From an uncultured Bacteroidales bacterium (GTDB lineage Bacteria; Bacteroidota; Bacteroidia; Bacteroidales; P3): 64,000 nucleotides of DNA. Location: contig CAMVMX010000012.1 in the NCBI GenBank assembly GCA_947168665.1, positions 49,020 to 113,019 on the forward strand. The letters run 5' to 3'. The notes under the pieces were generated by a model, which did no database searches, was not told where the DNA came from, and worked only from the letters and a program-made list of their open reading frames with translations. The position numbers and the translations under genes were made by a program. The first letter of the stretch is position 1, and the number at the start of each line of letters is the position of its first letter. This document shows positions 48,424 through 56,226 of the stretch, one piece after another.

Positions 48424-48613
48424 CAATCATATTTTCATTCCCCGCCTACCTGAACTGCTGAGAATAGTACCCATTTTACGGTTTCCGCACAGATAGTGCA
48501 TCCTTGCATCTCACAGTCACAATGGCCATCCATCTGCGCCAAGGGCTGTTCATAGCCCCCATAAAACCTTTGCAATCTGACGGCGGCAGCCCCCTTTTTT
48601 GCAAAAAAAGTCG

Positions 48614-48622
48614 TATCTTTGC
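48614..48622 (+). promoter_or_regulatory. -7 box of the AraC gene
   Basis: TATCTTTGC lies 15 bases before the AraC start. A TTTG at 48598-48601 is too close (12 bases), so the -33 element is unclear. Confidence 0.5.
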
Positions 48623-48637
48623 AGCAAAGAGTAGGAT

Positions 48638-49528
48638 ATGGACCAAGTGCTTAACGTACATACAGTCAACGATTACGCCCGCTATCAAGGGGCCGAGGTG
48701 CTGCATCGGCATGTGAGTGTGATACACTACGACGAGCTTGAGCATTTCCGCCACAGCCTCAACCGCTACGATGTCTACGGCATCTTTCTGGCCGACGAGG
48801 TGACGGAAGGGCTCACCTATGGAGTAATGAACTACGACTTGGCCCATCATGCCCTGATGTGCGTGGCTCCTGGCCAGATTGGCGGCAAGACCGACGACGG
48901 CCAGCCCCACCGCTCCAAAGGGTGGGCCTTCCTCTTCGACCCCGCGCTGCTGGCCGGTCGCGAGCTGGGACGCCGCATGCACCGCTACACTTACTTCGCC
49001 TACAGCACTAGCGAAGCTCTCCTGTTGACCGATGCCGAGCGCGACACTATCGCCAATCTCTTCGACTCCATCCGCACCGAGTTGCGCCGTCCGGCCGACG
49101 ACCACACCGACAACATCATCGCCGCCCACATAGCCCTTCTTCTCGAACTCATTGGCCGCTATTACTCGCGCCAGCTGGCCACCGCCCTCCCGTCGCAGTC
49201 GGGTCTGCTCAGCCGTCTCGAAAGGCTGCTCCATCGCTATTATGCCGACGAGCGCTATCGCGAGCAGGGCCTCCCTTCGGTCAAATACTGCGCACAGGAG
49301 CTGTGCCTCTCGCCCAACTACTTTGGCGACCTGATACGCCAACTGACGGGTGAAAGTGCCACAAAGGCCATCCGCCGCTTCGTGATGCAGCGTGCGCAGA
49401 CTCTGCTCATCGGGGGCCACACCGTGGCCGAAACCGCCGAACTACTCGGCTATGAGCATCCGCAGCATTTCACCCGTCAGTTCAAAAACCATTTCGGCAT
49501 GACGCCTACCGCCTTAAAAAAGAATTGA
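48638..49528 (+). CDS. AraC-family transcriptional regulator
   Basis: 296 residues. N-terminal cupin-like sensor (FRHSLNRYDVYGIFLADEVT, HHALMCVAPGQIGG) and C-terminal AraC DNA-binding domain (SVKYCAQELCLSPNYFGDLI, then VAETAELLGYEHPQHFTRQF). It stands between the leftward redox operon and the leftward cyclophilin-like/hydrolase pair, the position expected for a local activator. Similar AraC genes sit beside flavodoxin, aldo/keto reductase and YcjY-like hydrolase genes in other Bacteroidetes. The inducer is unknown. Confidence 0.93.
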   Translation: MDQVLNVHTVNDYARYQGAEVLHRHVSVIHYDELEHFRHSLNRYDVYGIFLADEVTEGLTYGVMNYDLAHHALMCVAPGQIGGKTDDGQPHRSKGWAFLFDPALLAGRELGRRMHRYTYFAYSTSEALLLTDAERDTIANLFDSIRTELRRPADDHTDNIIAAHIALLLELIGRYYSRQLATALPSQSGLLSRLERLLHRYYADERYREQGLPSVKYCAQELCLSPNYFGDLIRQLTGESATKAIRRFVMQRAQTLLIGGHTVAETAELLGYEHPQHFTRQFKNHFGMTPTALKKN

Positions 49529-49553
49529 GAATTGAACGTTTCCAATTCTCAAT
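49524..49553. terminator. Palindrome at the AraC stop, convergent terminator
   Basis: ATTGAGAATT (49524-49533) pairs with AATTCTCAAT (49544-49553) around a 10-base loop. The arm contains the AraC stop codon. Shares sequence with the palindrome at 45185-45219. Confidence 0.6.
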
Positions 49554-49562
49554 CCTCAATTT

Positions 49563-50669
49563 TTAGTTCTTCTCGCTTAGCAGGTTCTGCCGGAAAAACT
49601 GTTCCAGCTTGTCGTAGGGGATGACTCCCGCCACATCGTCGTACAGGTCCACGTGCGATGCTCCGGGTATGATCATCAGCTCCTTGTTGCCCACCGTGGC
49701 GCTCTCGCCCTCCACATGCTTGCCGGTCATCTTTTCGAAAGCATACTCGCTGAAGTAACGGCTGTGTGCCTTCTCTCCGTGCACGAGCAGCACGGGGGTC
49801 TTGATTTCGGCGGCCATGTCCAGCAGGGGCTGGTTCAGGAACGACATCGTGCCCGTCACATTCCAGCCGTCGGTGCTGTTGCCGCTGCGCTTGTGGTATC
49901 CCCGCGGGCATTTGTAGTAGGCGTGATAGTCCTTCACAAACCAAGGGGCATCCTCAGGCAGGGGGTCCACCACTCCGCCGCCGCGCTTATAGGTGCCGGT
50001 GCGGTAATCCTCCGTGCGCTGTGCGGCCCAGGCCTGGCGCTGTGCGTCGCGTGCTTCGGGGCTGTCGGTGCTGCCGAAATAGCCCTCGCGTGCCACCTTG
50101 CTCATGTCATACATCGTCATAGCCACCGTGGCGCGGATGCGCGGGTCGAGGGCAGCAGCGTTGACAGCCATGCCGCCGAAACCGCAGATGCCCAAGATGC
50201 CGATGCGCTCGGGATCCACATTCTCCTGCACCGACAGGAAATCAACCGCCGCCAGGAAATCCTCCGTGTTGATGTCGGGGCTGGCCATGCGGCGGGGCTC
50301 GCCGCCGCTCTCGCCGGTGAACGAGGGGTCGAAGGCCAGGGTGATGAAGCCACGCTCGGCCATGTGCTGGGCATAGAGGCCGCTGCTCTGCTCCTTCACG
50401 GCGCCAAAGGGGCCGCTCACGGCAATGGCCGCCAGTTTCCCTTCAAGGCCCTTGGGGGTGTACATGTCTGCCGCCAGCTCTATGCCGTAGCGGTTGTGGA
50501 ACGTCACCTTGCGGTGCTCCACCTTGTCGCTGAGCGGGAAAGTCTTGTCCCACTCCTGTGTCATTTCCAATTTTGCCATATCCTTTTCGTTTTCTTGTTT
50601 CGGTTCGTTAGTCGTGCATGCCGCCATCATCACTATAGCCAAGCATGCTGCAATCCATCTGGTTTTCAT
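49563..50669 (-). CDS. YcjY-type alpha/beta hydrolase, exported lipoprotein
   Basis: 368 residues. Lipoprotein signal MKTRWIAACLAIVMMAACTT. Alpha/beta-hydrolase core: IAVSGPFGAVKEQ, LAFDPSFTGESGGEPR, nucleophile elbow GILGICGFGGMAVNAAA, acid region TPVLLVHGEKAHSRYFSEYA and a late His in GASHVDLYD. The elbow has Cys where most hydrolases have Ser; this GICG pattern is also found in E. coli YcjY. It could be an esterase or a dienelactone-hydrolase-like enzyme. It follows the cyclophilin-like gene by 5 bases. Confidence 0.88.
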   Translation of the reverse strand: MKTRWIAACLAIVMMAACTTNEPKQENEKDMAKLEMTQEWDKTFPLSDKVEHRKVTFHNRYGIELAADMYTPKGLEGKLAAIAVSGPFGAVKEQSSGLYAQHMAERGFITLAFDPSFTGESGGEPRRMASPDINTEDFLAAVDFLSVQENVDPERIGILGICGFGGMAVNAAALDPRIRATVAMTMYDMSKVAREGYFGSTDSPEARDAQRQAWAAQRTEDYRTGTYKRGGGVVDPLPEDAPWFVKDYHAYYKCPRGYHKRSGNSTDGWNVTGTMSFLNQPLLDMAAEIKTPVLLVHGEKAHSRYFSEYAFEKMTGKHVEGESATVGNKELMIIPGASHVDLYDDVAGVIPYDKLEQFFRQNLLSEKN

Positions 50670-50674
50670 TTCTG

Positions 50675-51154
50675 TTAATTATTTTGGGTTGTTTTATCTG
50701 CTTCTATCTTAAAGGTGACGGTCGCACGGCCCTCGCCCACGGCATCCCTCAGCCCGGCCGGAGCCTCCACTCGGCCTATGGGCGAATAGGCATAGCGGGT
50801 GGCGAAGGTCTCATAAAACACCACCACGCAGTCGTCGCCATATAGCATAATGTCGCCCGTATGGATGGTGTCGGGGCGTGTGCTGTTGGTGGGCAGGGGG
50901 CTGGAGAGATTGTGGTACTTCTCGTTGCCGTTCAGCTCGTTCATCTCGATGGTCAGCGGCAGCAGGTTGCAGAACGCCTCGGCGGTGGTGTTGTCCTGCA
51001 AGGCGACGGTGAACGACTGCCCTGCCACAACCATGCTGACTGCAGGCAGCTCCCGACTGGCCGGCGTAGGTGGGCGGTCTTCACGCTCGCAGCCCACGGC
51101 CAGCAGCGCCGCCAGCATGCCTGTTGCCCAGATTGTCATCATTTGTATGTTCAT
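50675..51154 (-). CDS. Cyclophilin-like fold lipoprotein
   Basis: 159 residues from ATG 51154 (an upstream in-frame ATG at 51193 lies on the wrong side of the promoter). Signal with lipobox LLAVGCERE. The mature domain VVAGQSFTVALQDNTTAEAF ... LPLTIEMNELNGNEKYHNLS ... IHTGDIMLYGDDCVVVFYET is the cyclophilin-like family often encoded beside flavodoxins and aldo/keto reductases. Whether it has prolyl isomerase activity is not known. First gene of a two-gene transcript with the hydrolase. Confidence 0.85.
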   Translation of the reverse strand: MNIQMMTIWATGMLAALLAVGCEREDRPPTPASRELPAVSMVVAGQSFTVALQDNTTAEAFCNLLPLTIEMNELNGNEKYHNLSSPLPTNSTRPDTIHTGDIMLYGDDCVVVFYETFATRYAYSPIGRVEAPAGLRDAVGEGRATVTFKIEADKTTQNN

Positions 51155-51196
51155 TATTAATTTGTTAAACCGAGTCTGACCGTTTCTTTTCACTTT

Positions 51197-51205
51197 GCAA
51201 AGATA
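51197..51205 (-). promoter_or_regulatory. -7 box of the cyclophilin-like/hydrolase pair
   Basis: Minus-strand TATCTTTGC, 42 bases before ATG 51154. No standard TTTG upstream, as for the other operon of this cluster. Confidence 0.55.
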
Positions 51206-51298
51206 CGAATATTATCTCAACCGTGTCTACCTCTTTTACTGAACCATCTACCCCAATTACAGGAATCCGCCGGCCCGGTGGGCTGGCGGATTCCCCCC

Positions 51299-52189
51299 TC
51301 AATCGGTTTTGCGGCTCAGGGCATCGGGGGTCAAGATGCCGGGTTGCTCCACGTTGCCGTAGCTCTCAGCGGCGCGCTCCAGGGCTTCGGAGGTGGTGTA
51401 CTGCTCATACAGGCGGCAGGTGGTCACCACCTTCTGTGTCGAGGCGCTCTGTTCCCTGTCGCTGTATACCACCACTGCCCAGCCTGTGTTCTCGTCGTCG
51501 GCCCCGCCGATGGCCAGCCGTCCGCCCACCGAGAAGAACTGCCAGTCGCGCAGCGCGGCGTTGGGTCGTGTGTCTTGATTTAACTGCACCTCGCAGCACG
51601 TAATCCGCACCTCGGGCCACCCCTCGCCCGCCACCTGCTCCAGCCGGTAGAACCGCACGCTGTCGTCCGGCAACAGCTGGGGGTTGCGGTGGTTGGTGCA
51701 AAGCAGGTAGGCCAGATTGTCGTTGCACACTATGGGCAGTTCCCTCACCTCGTCGGCGTCCAAGCCCGTCAGCCAGTCGGTCAGCACCACGCGCCCGCCG
51801 CCCGCCAGCACCGCAAAGTCATACTCCACCCTGGGCAGCCGCCCCTCGCTCACCACCATGCCCGGCATCAGCAGCGCCGCCCCGTGCTGCGACTGCTGCT
51901 TGGTCAGGTAAACCGTCGGCAACGACGAGTTCGCCCGAAGGAAGGCGTTGTAGGCCATCATCCCTTCCTGTGCCGTCATCAGCGGCTTGTAGGGCTTGAG
52001 GAAGCACTTCCACAAGGCGATGCTGTGGCGCATCTTCTCCCTTGCCTTGAATTGTCCCATCGACTGGCGGTTTGCAGCCGCCCGCGTGCTGATGCGTGCA
52101 TACACCTTTCCGCCACGGCGGTAGAGCGTGACGCCCTGCCCCGCAATGCGCCCGGTGTAACCAAATGTTTTGTTCTCTGTTTTTCCCAT
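51299..52189 (-). CDS. Conserved protein of unknown function, paralogue of the 7.5-kb gene
   Basis: 296 residues from ATG 52189. Same architecture as the 7512-8354 product: LYRRGGKVYARISTRAAANR at the start, a basic helix, KQQSQHGAALLMPGMVVSEG in the middle, and LYEQYTTSEALERAAESYGN near the end. The two differ widely in between. No signal peptide, membrane segment or enzyme motif was seen. Like its paralogue it has a -7 box about 130 bases upstream (52321-52329), hence a long leader. It borders the AT-rich accessory island. Confidence 0.75.
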   Translation of the reverse strand: MGKTENKTFGYTGRIAGQGVTLYRRGGKVYARISTRAAANRQSMGQFKAREKMRHSIALWKCFLKPYKPLMTAQEGMMAYNAFLRANSSLPTVYLTKQQSQHGAALLMPGMVVSEGRLPRVEYDFAVLAGGGRVVLTDWLTGLDADEVRELPIVCNDNLAYLLCTNHRNPQLLPDDSVRFYRLEQVAGEGWPEVRITCCEVQLNQDTRPNAALRDWQFFSVGGRLAIGGADDENTGWAVVVYSDREQSASTQKVVTTCRLYEQYTTSEALERAAESYGNVEQPGILTPDALSRKTD

Positions 52190-52320
52190 ATTGTTATTGT
52201 TTTTAGATTGTACATTATTTCTGCTGTAGAGACAAAAAAGAAAGTAAATAGAAACAAAATAGAGAGTATATAGTTTTGTTTGAACGGGATGCATCCAGTC
52301 GCACTCCTCCGTCCGACGGG

Positions 52321-52329
52321 GCAAAGATA
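52321..52329 (-). promoter_or_regulatory. -7 box for the 51299-52189 gene
   Basis: Minus-strand TATCTTTGC, 131 bases before the start codon. The leader of the paralogue at 8.4 kb has nearly the same length. Confidence 0.5.
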
Positions 52330-52476
52330 CAACCCTTTTTGCAGCAACAACCCCGTTCGTGACGCAAAGTCGCCCCAAACAACTCATTTCGACCAATTCA
52401 GTCGCAAATGTTCTGGTTATAATCCAAAAAACGACTTTCGGGCGACTGTTTTTTCGGTTATATCCGAAAATATTTG

Positions 52477-52485
52477 TATATTTGC
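52477..52485 (+). promoter_or_regulatory. -7 box upstream of the ATPase remnant
   Basis: TATATTTGC, 22 bases before the ATG of the truncated ATPase. It may now drive the nuclease gene at 52655. Confidence 0.5.
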
Positions 52486-52507
52486 ATCGTAATACGGGTT
52501 ATATTCT

Positions 52508-52615
52508 ATGATAGTAAGAGAGCAGTATATTAAGAAAATCCAGCCGTTTATGGATAAGCCTGTGGTGAAGGTCATCACGGGAATCAGGCGCAGTGGAAAG
52601 TCGGAATTTCGTTAA
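52508..52615 (+). pseudogene. 5' remnant of an AAA_14/DUF4143-type ATPase
   Basis: A 35-codon frame starting MIVREQYIKKIQPFMDKP and reaching VITGIRRSGKS, which is the N-terminus and Walker A loop of the AAA_14/DUF4143 ATPases common in Bacteroidetes (usually about 380-400 residues). After GKS the reading diverges to EFR and a stop. The remaining 90 percent of the gene is missing. It keeps its promoter box and is followed after 39 bases by the nuclease gene, so an insertion or deletion joined foreign DNA at the Walker A codons. Confidence 0.8.
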
Positions 52616-52654
52616 TATTCGATTTAAGAGATATCTGAAAACAAAGATAAAGAG

Positions 52655-53869
52655 ATGAAAGAAGAATCTATTATTGAATTGCTGAACCACGTTTATCTGC
52701 TTGAAACCAAACGTCTGCAAAAGGTAGAGGAAGAAAGGAAACGGGGTGAATGGTTCAATGTGTTTAATTTGCTTGGAGTAAGCAGTGATGAAGTACGTAC
52801 ACATTCTGCCTTTATTGCTGAACTGCTTAATCCACAAGGGAGTCATGGATGTGGAGACGAGTTTTTAAAAGCTTTTATCGAAGCAATTCCAAGTCTTAAT
52901 GGTTTTGATATTGAAACCATGCGGACAAAGACACAGGTTGAACTCTTTATTGGACAAATAGACAAAGAATACACAGAAGGCGGCCGTCTTGATATTATAG
53001 TTCATACAGATACCCATGCTATCATTATTGAGAACAAAATATACGCAGGAGATCAATATAATCAATTACTGCGGTATTACAAATATGCAGAAAGTAGATA
53101 TAAGAACAACAACCGGATTTTGTATCTTACCCTCGATGGTGGAAGTCCGTCGGAAGGTTCTACTGGGAAACAAATGAAGGAAGAGAAAGATTTTTATTCT
53201 ATTAGCTATGCAAGAGATATTACTAATTGGCTGCATCGCTGCATAGCAATAGCTGTTAGTAAACCTCTTGTTCGTGAAACCCTTTTCCAATATCTAAACC
53301 TAATCAAACAATTAACAAATCAGACTATGGAACAGAACGATAAAAAAGAATTATTTGAATTGCTTACTAAATATCCTGAGGCTACATCGTCAATTTTAAA
53401 AACCAACATGGATGAGTATATTCATTTCTTGTATGAGAGATATGTCCTTCCGAAAATAATGCCTTTTGCAAAAAACAACAATTTGCTTTACCATGAAACG
53501 GAAAATTTATGGTCTGGAACACCTCATAAAGGTTTTTATTTCTGTAGAGAAGATTGGAAGCATTATGCTATATGGATTTATTCCGAATCCAAGGGATTAG
53601 TTAATTTTTATGATGGTATATCTACCTTAATTGGAGTGCCCTGTCGTATAACTAAGCAATCCAGATTAGATTGCATGAAAGATAAATCTACTGATTATTG
53701 GCCTTATGGCTCGACCTGGCTTAAATATAGAACATGGGATGCAAGTGTAATCCCTGATATGATTGACAAGGACGGTCATAATCCTTTTGCCGAAACAATT
53801 ATTGAAAGAGTCAAAACAATACTTGAGGAGGTTGAACGCAAACAATTGCCAGAGAATGACAAATGGTAA
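52655..53869 (+). CDS. PD-(D/E)XK_4 family nuclease
   Basis: 404 residues. The N-terminal half matches the PD-(D/E)XK nuclease superfamily 4 type: FNVFNLLGVSSDEVRTHSAF, IAELLNPQGSHGCGDEFLKA, then the active-site strand pair GGRLDIIVHTDTHAIIIENK (Asp, then Glu-x-Lys) and AGDQYNQLLRYYKYA. The C-terminal half has no motif I know. Such genes occur singly in defence and mobile regions; the target is unknown. It is strongly AT-rich compared with the flanks and replaces most of an ATPase gene, both signs of acquisition. Confidence 0.85.
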   Translation: MKEESIIELLNHVYLLETKRLQKVEEERKRGEWFNVFNLLGVSSDEVRTHSAFIAELLNPQGSHGCGDEFLKAFIEAIPSLNGFDIETMRTKTQVELFIGQIDKEYTEGGRLDIIVHTDTHAIIIENKIYAGDQYNQLLRYYKYAESRYKNNNRILYLTLDGGSPSEGSTGKQMKEEKDFYSISYARDITNWLHRCIAIAVSKPLVRETLFQYLNLIKQLTNQTMEQNDKKELFELLTKYPEATSSILKTNMDEYIHFLYERYVLPKIMPFAKNNNLLYHETENLWSGTPHKGFYFCREDWKHYAIWIYSESKGLVNFYDGISTLIGVPCRITKQSRLDCMKDKSTDYWPYGSTWLKYRTWDASVIPDMIDKDGHNPFAETIIERVKTILEEVERKQLPENDKW

Positions 53870-53906
53870 GGATTGGCTGTATATAGATCTGTCACCTCAG
53901 ATGAAT

Positions 53907-54159
53907 GGTATTGAGGCAAAAAAGAATTGGAGGCACATAATATTTTTCTGTCATTTGCGTTATTTGATTAAAATTGATAACAATGCAACGCACTGTCATA
54001 GACAAGATAGAGTATCTCATATTGCTTGTTTCGGAGTTTGCCTCACACAACAATGTGTCCGAGGTTCAGGCTTATCGCTATCTCAGTCAGTATGGTGTAT
54101 TGGCACTTTGTGAAAAGCATTACAACATTATGCACACTCTCTCGGTGGAGGACAATATG
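53907..54159 (+). repeat. 253-bp direct repeat, copy 1
   Basis: Matches 55929-56181 at 251 of 253 positions by eye (differences at the TGTATT/TGCATT and ACATTA/ACATCA points). It covers the upstream region and most of a DUF3791 gene. The two copies lie 2022 bases apart and bracket rhuM and the first small-gene module. Confidence 0.92.
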
Positions 54160-54183
54160 TTGTTGTTTCATTTAATATGTTGA
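53983..54183 (+). pseudogene. 3'-truncated copy of the DUF3791 gene
   Basis: 66 codons. The first 59 are nearly identical to the complete gene at 56005-56226, then after SVEDNM the frame runs into unrelated sequence (LLFHLIC) and stops. The intact copy continues QTLQSYCRRKGGTL. Lost tail residues are conserved in the family, so this copy is probably not functional. The break point equals the end of the direct repeat. Confidence 0.75.
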
Positions 54184-54203
54184 GAGAACCAATTCTCGGG
54201 TTC

Positions 54204-55223
54204 CTATTTTTTCTTTGTATTACGTTTCACTTCTTTTGCTGCTGTCTTGATGGTGTCGAGATAGGCTTGTTCCACAGGAGACAATGTGGACACTTGATAC
54301 TTTCGATATTCATTTCTTGCTTTATCAAGGGCTTGCTGATGACTGACATTTCCCGAACCTTCAAGCAGGGGTCTTCCCCCTGAGGTGAGGACGGCGTCCA
54401 ACTGTCGGATATAGTCACTCATGTACATTGGTCTGTGCTCAAGGGCGTTGACCTCTGCAATGTCGAAATAACCCGAAACAAGGTTATTCAAAATCCGTAG
54501 TTCATTTTCTTTCAGATAGTTTTTGGCGATGCCTATGTCCTTGATTGAGGGCAACTCGCCAGTGAAGGTGGTCAGCCCCATAAAAGGCTTGTTAGCATCG
54601 GCACGCTCATAAATGACCTCTGCCGCTGTATGGCCGTGGGCAGCATCGTGCAGTTTGTTTTGAACCATCTTAAAGAAGAGTATTGACTGCTCGGATTTGG
54701 GGTCGTAATCCACGCTGGTGGCATACAGGTCGAGTACCTGTCGGTAAAGCACCTTCTCGGACGACCGAATGTCACGTATGCGTTCAAGCAGTTCGCGCCA
54801 ATAGTTTCCACCACCGTTGCCTTTAAGCCGCTCGTCGTCCATGGTAAACCCTTTGACCAGATACTCTTCAAGCCGTTCGGTCGCCCATGTGCGGAATTGT
54901 GTGCCACGTGGTGATTTTACCCTGTAACCAACAGCAATGATGACAGACAGATTATAGTAGTCGACTTGGTAGTTTTTTCCGTCGGCAGCAGTTGTTGCAA
55001 TTTTTGCAACAACTGAATCACGTTTTAGTTCTCCTTCGTTAAAGATATTCTTTATATGCCGCGAAATGGTTGATTTATCACGCTGATACAACTCCGCCAT
55101 CAAGTCAAGACTCAACCATACTGTTTCATCATGGATGTTGACATCTATCTTTGTCAAACCGTCTTCGGTCTGGTAGATGACAATATCGCCTGATGAATTA
55201 TTAATGACATTCTTGGAGTCCAT
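54204..55223 (-). CDS. RhuM family protein
   Basis: 339 residues. N-terminal winged-helix-like part (IYQTEDGLTKIDVNIHDETV, WLSLDLMAELYQRDKSTISR) and the RhuM core KNYQVDYYNLSVIIAVGYRV, GTQFRTWATERLEEYLVKGF, EVIYERADANKPFMGLTTF. RhuM was named in a Salmonella pathogenicity island; homologues are widespread on mobile DNA and next to restriction systems, with roles not settled. It lies inside the interval bracketed by the 253-bp repeats and points away from the small genes. Confidence 0.9.
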   Translation of the reverse strand: MDSKNVINNSSGDIVIYQTEDGLTKIDVNIHDETVWLSLDLMAELYQRDKSTISRHIKNIFNEGELKRDSVVAKIATTAADGKNYQVDYYNLSVIIAVGYRVKSPRGTQFRTWATERLEEYLVKGFTMDDERLKGNGGGNYWRELLERIRDIRSSEKVLYRQVLDLYATSVDYDPKSEQSILFFKMVQNKLHDAAHGHTAAEVIYERADANKPFMGLTTFTGELPSIKDIGIAKNYLKENELRILNNLVSGYFDIAEVNALEHRPMYMSDYIRQLDAVLTSGGRPLLEGSGNVSHQQALDKARNEYRKYQVSTLSPVEQAYLDTIKTAAKEVKRNTKKK

Positions 55224-55244
55224 TGTTTATTTCAATTTCAATTT

Positions 55245-55277
55245 GCAAAAGTACTAACTTTTTTTGATATGGGCAAA
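55245..55277 (-). promoter_or_regulatory. Promoter of rhuM
   Basis: On the minus strand TTTG (55274-55277), a 20-base spacer, then TACTTTTGC (55245-55253), 22 bases before the rhuM start. Complete Bacteroidetes promoter. Confidence 0.75.
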
Positions 55278-55423
55278 TTTGTCTTCCTGTTAGAAATAAG
55301 TTCCAATAAGAAACGCTTCGAGGAGTTGTATCTATACGGCGGTTTTTGTTTGGCTTGAAGCAATAATTTTAGGTGAGTAGCGTTAAAATTGTAGAAGATT
55401 TAAAATGTCGGCAAACTAAAGAT

Positions 55424-55660
55424 ATGGCAACAACGTCTATCCAGCAAACTCAATTTGTTACGCTGGCTATTGGGGCGACGGCGCAGCGTATGGGTATTAC
55501 GGCTACCGAGTTGTACAATCGTTTAAAGAGACATGGTCTGGTGCGGCGTTTGCTGATAGACTGCTACGACACGCTGCATGCCGAGAGCATTGACGGCTTG
55601 GTGTGGAACGTGCAGGAGGCTCTTAAGAACTGGGAAGCACGAGAAGGGGCTAAACAATGA
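55424..55660 (+). CDS. DUF3791-type small protein (module 1)
   Basis: 78 residues from ATG 55424. It resembles the DUF3791 pattern: TQFVTLAIGATAQRMGITAT, ELYNRLKRHGLVRRLLID, then CYDTLHAESIDGLVWNVQEA with the family's Y-D-x-L-H core. Its stop overlaps the start of the next gene (ATGA at 55657-55660), so translation is coupled. In Bacteroidetes such genes usually precede a DUF3990 gene; here none is between it and the next small gene. Confidence 0.65.
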   Translation: MATTSIQQTQFVTLAIGATAQRMGITATELYNRLKRHGLVRRLLIDCYDTLHAESIDGLVWNVQEALKNWEAREGAKQ

Positions 55661-55887
55661 GAGACCAAGTCCTTTGGCGCAAAGAAGGTCGAATAGTCGC
55701 TATGCTTACTGACCGCCTCGGTATCGACATTGAGCGAGCGCTAGATATCCTTTACAATTCACATACCTACGCCCTGCTTATCAATCCTGACAGCGGACTC
55801 CAGCTACAAAGTGACGAGTATATTATGACTGACCTGCTACGCGAATTAGAAACATGGGAAGGGAATAGTGCAAATGGAGACATTTGA
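55657..55887 (+). CDS. Small protein, partner family of DUF3791 (module 1)
   Basis: 76 residues. Related to the product of 56308-56523: ALDILYNSHTYALLINPDSG and LQLQSDEYIMTDLLRELE correspond to FDKVYNSRLFEKLSDPKTG and LYFQSSGYVYSYLLDELS. Helical, acidic at the end, no known activity. Coupled by a 4-base overlap to the DUF3791-type gene. Possibly an antitoxin-like or accessory partner, inferred from the gene arrangement only. Confidence 0.6.
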   Translation: MRDQVLWRKEGRIVAMLTDRLGIDIERALDILYNSHTYALLINPDSGLQLQSDEYIMTDLLRELETWEGNSANGDI

Positions 55888-55928
55888 ATGACTATCTTGC
55901 CAAGGTTAAAATAATTGGTGTGGTGGGC

Positions 55929-56181
55929 GGTATTGAGGCAAAAAAGAATTGGAGGCACATAATATTTTTCTGTCATTTGCGTTATTTGATTAAAATTGAT
56001 AACAATGCAACGCACTGTCATAGACAAGATAGAGTATCTCATATTGCTTGTTTCGGAGTTTGCCTCACACAACAATGTGTCCGAGGTTCAGGCTTATCGC
56101 TATCTCAGTCAGTATGGTGCATTGGCACTTTGTGAAAAGCATTACAACATCATGCACACTCTCTCGGTGGAGGACAATATG
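55929..56181 (+). repeat. 253-bp direct repeat, copy 2
   Basis: Second copy of the repeat at 53907-54159. Here the repeated sequence continues into a complete DUF3791 gene, so this copy is likely the source. Confidence 0.92.
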
Positions 56182-56226
56182 CAGACTCTCCAATCCTATT
56201 GCCGTCGGAAAGGAGGGACGCTATGA
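56005..56226 (+). CDS. DUF3791 family protein (module 2)
   Basis: 73 residues from ATG 56005. Family pattern: VIDKIEYLILLVSEFASHNN, VSEVQAYRYLSQYGALALC, KHYNIMHTLSVEDNMQTLQS, CRRKGGTL. Function is not known; members are found with DUF3990 genes. Stop codon overlaps the ATGATG that starts the DUF3990 remnant. Confidence 0.75.
   Translation: MQRTVIDKIEYLILLVSEFASHNNVSEVQAYRYLSQYGALALCEKHYNIMHTLSVEDNMQTLQSYCRRKGGTL

Larger units (their letters stand above)
52190..52507. other. Intergenic region with divergent promoter boxes
   Basis: 318 bases, no gene. Contains the minus-strand -7 box 52321-52329 and the plus-strand -7 box 52477-52485. From about 52370 on, the composition turns AT-rich and marks the start of the accessory island. 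Confidence 0.6.

Noticed and set aside
55269..55358. 29-codon frame MGKFVFLLEISSNKK... between rhuM and module 1
   Set aside because: It overlaps the rhuM promoter and is too short to judge; could be a gene remnant but no family was recognised.
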